Assembly (NCBI GenBank): GCA_008360975.2
Contig: CM039194.1
Span: forward strand, 12,014,426-12,078,425
DNA length: 64,000 bases
Reading direction: 5' to 3'
DNA from: Lichenostomus cassidix
Lineage: Eukaryota > Chordata > Aves > Passeriformes > Meliphagidae
Below the pieces are notes generated by a model. The model saw nothing but the letters and a program-made list of their open reading frames with translations. It did no database searches and was not told the origin of the DNA. The translations under genes and the position numbers were made by a program. This document shows positions 49,701 to 64,000 of this stretch, piece after piece. Every line of letters starts with the position of its first letter. Within the stretch, counting starts at the first letter, position 1.

Positions 49701-52309
49701 TGTGACACGCTTTGCAAGTAGGACTGTTCACAGCTTTCTCTTGCTGGCCGTGGGTTGTGCAATCTCTGTTTCTGTAGTCTTCATAGGAAATTATTTTGGT
49801 AACTTCCCTTCCTGAGAATGAGTGCTGAGACCTGTTTCCTGCCTCTGCAGGTAATGGGAGTGCCTTGGTGAGGCTCCTTCAGGAAGAAGTCTTCAGGCCT
49901 GAGCTGATAAACTCTTACAGCAGGGAAGAGCTGCAGAGCTTTCTGACACAGTGTGGCATCCCCTGGGAGGCATCACATACAAAGGTAATGACTTGTTTGC
50001 CCACATACAAGCCTGCAGGAGGGGAGCTGTTCTTCACTGTCTTTCCCTCATCCACTCTTGCCATCCTAGACAATTAATTTCTCATCTGACTGCACCAAGG
50101 GCAGGCATGGGTGCCAGCAGGTTATAGGATAATTTACACATGGTGAAATAAATTGAACCTTTGTGGGCTAGAAGAAAGGAAGCCTGTAATTACCTTGTCA
50201 CTGGCTCAGCATTGTGTAATTGCTTGTCATCCTCATGGCAGTGAGTGTGGAATTAGGAAGTTATTGGAAGTACAAGTTGGGATTTGGGAGACCTTGCATG
50301 CAGCCTTTTCCCTCTCTGCAGGAGTCTGTTAATTTTAGCCACTTTCTCTGGGGCCTGTCTTTTCTAGGATGAGCTCTGCTACTCCCTCCTGGCTCTCTAT
50401 GAGTTTGTACAGAATGGGACAAGCATCACACCACCTTCTGGTCATCACACAGGAGGGAAAGTCTACAAAGTGTGTCCACATCAGGTAAGGAAGGCTGGAG
50501 CTGCAGGTTTTTTTTCTTCCTTGGCTTTTCACTATTTGACTTGACAGCATGGAACTTCCTTATTAAATAGAAGCAATGGAATGGGCTTCTATGAGCCTTT
50601 GGAATGAAGGCTTATGAGCTTTAGGGGCTTGGAGAATGAGCAGTCCTTCAGGAGATCGCACAATCTGAAGCCTGGTTTTAATGTTGCAACTGAGGTAGAG
50701 TGTAAAACCGTCTCTTCCTGAACAAGATCAAGTGAATGTGAATGAACAAGATCAAGGAGGAAACATAGCATCTTTAGAAAATGTAGCTGTCTGGTTACTC
50801 TGAAATCTGGAATACTGGAAAGGAAGCTGAATTTTTTTAAAGACTTGATCTTTTTTCTGTAAGTTTTAAGTTTTATTGTGCTGCTGCTATTAATCCTTTT
50901 TTTTTCCTAGGTTGTGTGTGGCTCAAAGTATATAGTAAGAGGAGAAAATGCCCGGGATCATGTGGACTTGTTGGTATCCTCACGTCACTGGCCTCCAGTG
51001 TATGTTGTTGATACAGCCTCTTCAGTGGCACTATGTGCAGACCTCTGCTGGCCTGGCCTGACCTCCCAGATGTGGGGGAAGAATCAGGGCTGCTTCTCTG
51101 ACCCCATGGAACCTCCAACGGTTAGTAATGTCTTTGCTCTCTTCTGTGCCAGTCCAGTATGGAAAAGTTTCAAGCGTGATTTAAAATTATACCCCCCCCA
51201 CCCCCCCCATGTAACCTGCATTGTGCCTCAGGATAATTTCATTGAATCACAGAATTATTTGGGTTGGAAGGGCCCTTAAAGCTCACCTAGTTCACACCCT
51301 TGCCACGGGCAGGGTCACCTTCCTCTAGACCAGGTTGCTCAGAGCCCTGTCCAACCTGGCCTTGAACACTGCCAGGGGTGAATTTGACCTGATAAGTGTC
51401 TCCTGATTTAAGTTTTGCAAGTGCATCACTTCTAAGCATAGCAGAATGCATTATGTATTGCCTGGGGCATTGTGTTTGATTAATTGTCCTTAATAGGAAG
51501 AGCTGTGCTGGGAGTACTGTAACAGTTCAGATCATGAACTTTGGAGTACATCACGTATTTTGGCACAGCTACTCACTTCTTTCAAACTACTGCTGTTCCT
51601 TGAGAAGTGGGAGGTGAAAATGGTTCCTAGTGTCTTGGGATTATTTGAGGGCATGCAAGTGAAGAGGGAGTGTGTAGACCACTGTTGTGACATTAAGGGG
51701 AAGCCTGGATCATTTAGCCCTTCCTCTGATTTGGGTTGTAGTGTTGGTTGGAGTTTGGCCAGCCAGCAGTTTTGTCTTCTCAGCTGTGGGGAGGTTACCT
51801 GTCGTCTACCTGGTGGTGTGTGTGTGTTTCTCCCCCAGTACGTGTCCTGCCCGGAGCTGCTGGACCAGCACTACAGCGTAGACATGACGGTGGCTGAGCA
51901 CTCCCTTCAGCATCCAATCACCAAGTCATCCACGCGCCGAATTGTCCACACAGGCTCGGAGCAGAGCAGCCCCTGGGATCCCACGGCTCGGCACCACTGC
52001 ATCTCCCTGTGCCGGGAGCTGGAGCCGTACGGCGCCATCATCGCTGCCATCAACGACAGCAAAACTAGCAATGTCCGCCAAAGGCCCATCACCTTTGAGA
52101 ACCCCACACACTATTACCTCTACAACCGCCTCATGGACTTCCTCACTAGCAGGGAAATCGTCAACAGGCAGATCCAGGAGATCGTGCAGAGCTGCCAGCC
52201 GGGGGAGGTGGTGATCCGCGACGCGCTCTACCGGCTCGGGGTGGCCCAGATCAAAACAGAAACGGAAGAGGATGAAGAGGGGAAGCAGGAGGAGGATAGA
52301 GGTTGCTGA
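34765..52309 (+). CDS. HMGXB3: HMG-box containing protein 3 (19 coding exons)
   Basis: A nuclear HMG-box protein, about 1,317 residues when joined. Coding exons: 34765-34910, 35341-35515, 35959-36522, 37189-37287, 38805-38936, 40810-41225, 41559-41734, 42006-42103, 42673-42771, 43311-43460, 45054-45355, 46703-46830, 47399-47530, 47793-47977, 48559-48778, 49851-49984, 50368-50484, 50911-51120 and 51839-52309. All have AG/GT borders and keep phase. In order come an acidic N-terminus, a basic KKKKKHK, the HMG box (about 47-107), a Ser/Thr-rich linker, two matching CX4CX12CX2C modules (about 329-372 and 636-685), and a long conserved C-terminal part ending in an acidic tail. I recall that family databases link its cysteine cluster to KDZ-type transposases, so part may be domesticated. 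The exact molecular role is poorly known. The weakest join is the donor at 42104 (AAG followed by GTTGTT). Confidence 0.93.
35341..35515 (+). CDS. HMGXB3: HMGXB3 exon encoding the HMG box
   Basis: This exon holds nearly the whole DNA-bending HMG box: KPRSAYLLYYYDIYL at its start (the first residues come from the previous exon), INKKISESW in helix 2 and a Lys/Glu-rich third helix. It begins with the last base of an Arg codon and ends in phase 0 at GLDP. The next shared residues are NSK at 35959, as in the human protein. Confidence 0.93.
35688..35768 (+). CDS. HMGXB3: Candidate cassette exon in HMGXB3 intron 3
   Basis: Eighty-one bases (27 codons, no stop) lie between a very good acceptor (long C/T tract ending TTGTTCAG) and a strong donor (AGA followed by GTGAGT). 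Both borders are phase 0, matching the flanking exons, so inclusion would insert 27 residues (SRENVSKSKM... to ...CPVIR) without a frameshift. The human protein I remember joins the flanks directly, so if real it is optional or lineage-specific. Confidence 0.35.
38805..38936 (+). CDS. HMGXB3: HMGXB3 exon, first cysteine module
   Basis: Forty-four codons, phase 0 at both ends, containing GNCTNPGC, then RHKPPKCPTCG. The spacing CX4CX12CX2C suggests a small zinc-binding fold. It is strikingly similar to the exon at 43311-43460. Confidence 0.9.
43209..43285 (-). mobile_element. CR1 3' end fragment in HMGXB3 intron
   Basis: The text ATAGAATCGTAGAGTCATTC, AGGTGGGAAAAGACTTTTAA and GATCATCGAGTCCAG is the complement of the CR1 3' terminus. 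Only about 75 bases remain, which is typical of 5'-truncated insertions. It ends close to the exon acceptor at 43311. Confidence 0.85.
43311..43460 (+). CDS. HMGXB3: HMGXB3 exon, second cysteine module
   Basis: Fifty codons, phase 0 at both ends, with GKCKNPSC then RHKPRICPSCG. Spacing is identical to the first module, including the shared RHKP before the second Cys pair. The acceptor lies about 30 bases after a CR1 fragment. Confidence 0.9.
43922..43976. repeat. 28-bp tandem duplication followed by a G run
   Basis: A 28-base unit beginning AATATGTTTTCAGTTAATTA starts at 43922 and is repeated from 43950. The second copy runs directly into a run of about ten G residues. It lies in the 1.6-kb intron between the HMGXB3 exons at 43311 and 45054. 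Confidence 0.85.
45054..45355 (+). CDS. HMGXB3: HMGXB3 exon opening the conserved C-terminal region
   Basis: A 302-base exon joining in phase to neighbours at 43460 and 46703. It encodes the conserved IQRQSTLQLLRKVMQIPENE and a CLLCNSPLFKGGQ cysteine pair. It is visibly richer in G+C than the surrounding introns. Confidence 0.9.
51189..51210. repeat. C-rich homopolymer tract
   Basis: Two runs of eight C residues are separated by one A, in the intron after the HMGXB3 exon ending at 51120. This is simple sequence and a likely site of length variation or assembly error. Confidence 0.8.
51240..51382 (-). mobile_element. CR1 fragment in HMGXB3 last intron
   Basis: It starts with ATTGAATCACAGAATTATTT and GGGTTGGAAGGGCCCTTAAA, and continues through CCACGGGCAGGGTCACCTTC to CCAACCTGGCCTTGAACACT. 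This is the complement of a CR1 3' end of the common galliform/passerine type. It is about 140 bases and 5'-truncated. Confidence 0.88.
51839..52309 (+). CDS. HMGXB3: HMGXB3 last coding exon
   Basis: It opens after TTTCTCCCCCAG, encodes YVSCPELLDQHYSVDM and the well conserved YYLYNRLMDFLTSREIVNRQ, and ends with an acidic tail and TGA at 52307-52309. The frame is open further left into the intron, but the acceptor and the family alignment both fix the exon start at 51839. Confidence 0.92.
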   Translation, partial: YVSCPELLDQHYSVDMTVAEHSLQHPITKSSTRRIVHTGSEQSSPWDPTARHHCISLCRELEPYGAIIAAINDSKTSNVRQRPITFENPTHYYLYNRLMDFLTSREIVNRQIQEIVQSCQPGEVVIRDALYRLGVAQIKTETEEDEEGKQEEDRGC

Positions 52310-53740
52310 GTAACAAAACAGCTTGTTGGTTGCTCTGGTTGTGTGGATGGGTGGGCTGAGCCAGCTTTTGCAGCTGTCTGGCTTGAGAGTTTATTTTTAC
52401 AGGTTGGAGATGTGATGCTGGTGGCTTTGCTGTTACTGACCAAAGAGCTCTGTGCTTCCATAGCATCGTGATAGCTGCTACGAGCATGGGTCTGTCACCC
52501 CCTTGCAGATGGCTGCAACTGCCTCCAAGGCATGTGATGGACCTGCTGTTCAGGGCTGTGGGATGTTGCCCTCCCTGCAGCTGGAGATGGGAGAGGTGTT
52601 GCTGGTAGCAGGGAGTTTGCGTGGTCAAGCACACACAAGTGTTTTAATTCTGAATCTTGCTTGCTGACTTCTTTGTGCTTATTGGTAGCAGGGCTGGGGA
52701 TGTGGGACCAGGCATGAAAGTTAGATGGCTACAACAATTTCCCCCAAAACATTCTGAATAGGTGAATTTAGGATACTGACTCCTGCTTGGTAATCTTGCA
52801 GAGCTCTCATAGGCATTGGCTGCAAGGAGTCTGAGTTGAGGAGGAGGAGCTGTGCTGCTTTGACATGCTGTATCTGGGGAGCCTCCCTGGAGGCTGCACT
52901 CCTGGGTTCAGGATTGTGGCTGCAGGAACTTTCTAGAGTTGTTTGTCCCTTCACACGAGCACTAATAATTTAGAAGCCAAAAGGTACAGTGAGTGCAATG
53001 TGTTTTCTGTGGTAAGGTAAGAACTGAGCCCCAGGGCAGCCGAGGGGTTGGAGCACAGTTTGAATGCTGTGCAAGGGGTTGGCTGTGGAGAGGGGAAGGA
53101 CACTCAAACACTGTGGGATCAAGGAAGAATGATGAATGCAGTGTCACCAGAGCGAGCAGGGTTCTGTATTCCACCCTCCTGGATATGCTGGGAGAGCTGT
53201 ACCCACATATGCAATCTCATCACTCTGTCAGGTGTCACACCTGCCCATCCCATGTTCTCACAGCACTCTGGGGGTTGGAGGAGTCTCCTGCTGCCCAGGT
53301 TACTTTGTCAGCTCCTTGAGAGGAGTCGAGATGAGACCTCTGCCTCTGCAACACACCTGGAGCTGTAGGTGCAAAGCTGTGCTATCATTGCTGCAGCTCC
53401 CTTTGGCCATGGCTCATGGTGAAGGTGGGTGGATGTTTGCTGTGACACACGGAGGAGAGAAGCAGGATGCCAGACTGCTAAGTTGCCATCTTGGGAGTTT
53501 ATTTTGTCTGAGTGAGCAGTGGGGAAGATTCTGAGGCTTGCGGTGTGGTTGAAAACTCCCTTCTGTGAAGGGGAACTTACTGAGTACCATACTGTTTAAG
53601 TAAATGTGTTAAGTCTGAGCAATTGCAGTAATCATGGCTTGGGGTTTTTCTGTTAAGAACATTAACTTATTATAAGAGACATTAGTGACTTTTTTCAGTC
53701 AGTGATAAAGTTTAATAAATTATCTCCAATTTTTGGGGTG
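52310..53740 (+). other. HMGXB3: HMGXB3 3' UTR
   Basis: The non-coding sequence between the TGA and the poly(A) signal is about 1.4 kb. No repeat or alternative coding exon was recognised. Several open frames of about 100-130 codons overlap here on both strands without family resemblance. Confidence 0.65.
53714..53719 (+). terminator. HMGXB3: Poly(A) signal of HMGXB3
   Basis: A canonical AATAAA is followed by a T/G-rich stretch (CTTGTTTTGTTTTTTTCGTG) of the kind bound by CstF. Another AATAAA on the same strand at 54466-54471 could give a longer form that runs into the CSF1R 3' UTR. Confidence 0.7.
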
Positions 53741-54124
53741 AAACTGTGGTCAAGTCACTTGTTTTGTTTTTTTCGTGTACAAAACCTGGATGGCTTCAGT
53801 GGGAAAGGGCACAAATACTGCTGAACCTCTTCTGCATTAACCCTGGCATTGCACTTTCCCCAGAGACTGCTGCCACATGCCACATTGTGACTTGTCAGAT
53901 GTTCCATCATCACAACTAAAATTACAAACCATTATATCCATGGACACGGTCTACTTCAGAGCTTTAAAATCTTGCTTTTAATAAGTTTCTGCATTACACA
54001 AGAATGAGTGGTTTTGAGAACTGGTACTGAGGAACAGAGTTGCAGGGTGAGTGGGTAGGACAGTGCATCACCCATGCTCTGAGCTGTTCCCTTCTGAGAA
54101 CAGTCCTTAGAGCCCTGGAAGAGA

Positions 54125-55381
54125 CTCATTTTGTTAAACATATTTTATTTTTTATAATGCTGACAGATAGAGTTACATTAGCTTTTCATTTAGTATGGAG
54201 GAATGAATCACTTGGTGTTAGCATAAAACCAGGTTTAATAGAATCAGAAATGGCCCACAGTGTAATTGCTCAGTGTGACAAAGGCCACCTGCAATGCAGT
54301 TGTAGTTTGCCCGAGCCCTGTCAGTTGTTGTTTGCCTGTACCTGGAGTAGAGATCCTTTACCCACCCAGTCAGGTGAAGCTAAGAAGGTTCTTTAGCTAC
54401 TTCTGGTGGGTACACAGGACTGAGTGGCTGGGGCAGTAATAACCCTGAGCAAGAGCCAGCTGAGAAATAAATTGAAGGGCATTAGGCCGTAGCTTATGAA
54501 AAAAATCACCTCAGTTGTACTAAATCTCCTAAATGTACTTTTAATAGTACAAGTCTGTAATAGTGACAAAGGCAGTGATTGCTACATGTTCAGTAACTCA
54601 GAAGTTCTGTAGGATATGTGTAATGTTGATCATTTCCAGACCTCTTAAAGCTGCCATTCTTTCCTGGATTGGGGTTGTGTTTAGTGCTCTTGTGGAAGAG
54701 CAGTGGTTTTTGCTGTATTTTACCTGAGAAAGAGCTGTCCCTCTGGTCCCATTACTGGGGCACAAGTTCACGTAACCCTGGGGTTGGCTCTGTGGCTCAC
54801 TTCACCCAAACACTCCCTGCCGAAGTATCAGCTACAGAGAGGTGGATTGCATGAGGAAGTGTGGGGTTAATGCGTATTTAATGCTGTGTAGAAGCTTTAC
54901 CTATATCTAAACATACTGCAATGTCCAGGGTCAGACTGACAAAGGGAAGAGAGCAGGACCACCAAGAAAGAGAGTGTGGAGCAGTTCCAGTGCCAGGACT
55001 TATTTCAAGATGTGCTTATAAAACACAAATGTTCAGTGGTGAGTGACACTTGGAAATGTCTTCCTTGCCTGTGACTAGTATTTTTAAAAAACTATAAAAC
55101 CCAAACTCCCCCAGCCTTCTTTGGGGCAGGGGGAGGCAGGTGCTGGGGACCTCTGTGTACCTTGTAGAGATGGAGCCTGTTACCATCCTAACAGCTCTAT
55201 GCTATGTGTGAGAGAAGACTTCAGGGACCCCGTGTTGACTCCTTTGCTCTCCTTTTGGTGAGAGAGTCAGTAACACTCACACTTCAGAAAGCACAGAGAA
55301 GGCCAAAGCAGAAGGTGTCAGTGTCCTAGGGTGAGCTCTGTGGAGCCAGGACAAGGATCAATCCCAGGGTGAATGTCCCAT
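54125..55381 (-). other. CSF1R: CSF1R 3' UTR
   Basis: Non-coding sequence between the stop codon at 55382-55384 and the inferred cleavage site. No coding exon or transposon was recognised in it. Confidence 0.6.
54144..54149 (-). terminator. CSF1R: Poly(A) signal of CSF1R
   Basis: AATAAA on the - strand (TTTATT as written) lies about 1.2 kb past the CSF1R stop. It is the nearest canonical hexamer I found on that strand. A further one at 53498-53503 lies inside the HMGXB3 3' UTR. Confidence 0.6.
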
Positions 55382-63678
<8,297 letters not shown>

Positions 63679-64000
63679 CTGCTCATGGAGAAAAACACTG
63701 TGAAGAACACACAGGCCTTGCTCAGTGAGATGCTGCTGCTTCCTGTGCTCTGGAGCAGTGAACACCTCCAGCACTAATCCGAGGAGCCTGCTAGTTGCTT
63801 CTTCAGGGGAAGCAGGGAGGGAAAGATCATCCTTAGAGGAAATACCTTTTGCCACCAAGTGCACTTCAGTACTTCCAAAAAACTACAGGTGGGTGAATGC
63901 TCAGAAATAATTTAACATCTAAATCATTGCCTTTCAAGGGTCAGGGGATGCTGGTCCTCCTGCCTTTGGCAGAATGAGTTACTCCATGAAGTCATGCACC
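63679..64000 (-). other. CSF1R: CSF1R intron running off the right edge
   Basis: No further exon can be recognised before the window ends. The preceding exon, carrying the first half of Ig domain 4, must lie beyond 64000. Confidence 0.7.

Noticed and set aside
51560..51838. Open frame extending left of the last HMGXB3 coding exon
   Set aside because: A good acceptor at 51837-51838 and the family sequence both start the exon at YVSCPELL. The upstream part is intron that happens to lack stops.

Overview
The window is vertebrate nuclear DNA, almost certainly avian. Genes are split by GT-AG introns. The only abundant interspersed repeats are CR1 LINE fragments. An intact Y2/Y7-type neuropeptide Y receptor, of a kind lost in placental mammals, lies about 20 kb from HMGXB3 and CSF1R. 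The HMGXB3-CSF1R neighbourhood matches human 5q32 and, as far as I recall, chicken chromosome 13. No prokaryotic features, tRNA, rRNA or CRISPR arrays were recognised.

Layout from left to right. (1) 1-14.1 kb is mostly anonymous non-coding DNA, with a T-rich tract at 975-1009 and one unassigned exon-like segment at 8376-8484. (2) 14.16-15.35 kb holds a complete, single-coding-exon NPY-family receptor on the + strand, best matched to NPY7R. (3) 15.5-33.4 kb is gene-poor. It holds an old CR1 remnant (about 20.8-21.3 kb), a disabled intronless copy of the E3 ligase gene MKRN2 (23.38-24.43 kb), and a CR1 element (32.0-33.46 kb) split by a foreign insert that carries decayed, rearranged retroviral reverse-transcriptase sequence. 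(4) 33.6-53.74 kb is HMGXB3 on the + strand, from a CpG-island promoter to a poly(A) signal. I place one non-coding and 19 coding exons, which join in phase into about 1,317 residues. (5) 54.13-64.0 kb is the 3' part of CSF1R on the - strand. I place 15 coding exons, from the fourth Ig-like domain to the stop codon, 612 codons in total. The 5' exons lie beyond the right edge.

HMGXB3 and CSF1R converge tail to tail, with only about 0.4 kb between the preferred poly(A) signals. HMGXB3 encodes a nuclear HMG-box protein with two copies of a cysteine module and a long conserved C-terminal region. CSF1R is the class III receptor tyrosine kinase for CSF1 and IL34 on the macrophage lineage. The NPY receptor is a Gi-type peptide GPCR. 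No functional operon-like link between them is implied; the grouping is conserved synteny.

I found no wholly new biological system. The most notable observations are the MKRN2 retrocopy (such copies are uncommon in birds), the duplicated zinc-module exons of HMGXB3, an exactly in-frame cassette-exon candidate in HMGXB3 intron 3, the retroviral insert that splits a CR1, and the possibly overlapping 3' ends of HMGXB3 and CSF1R.
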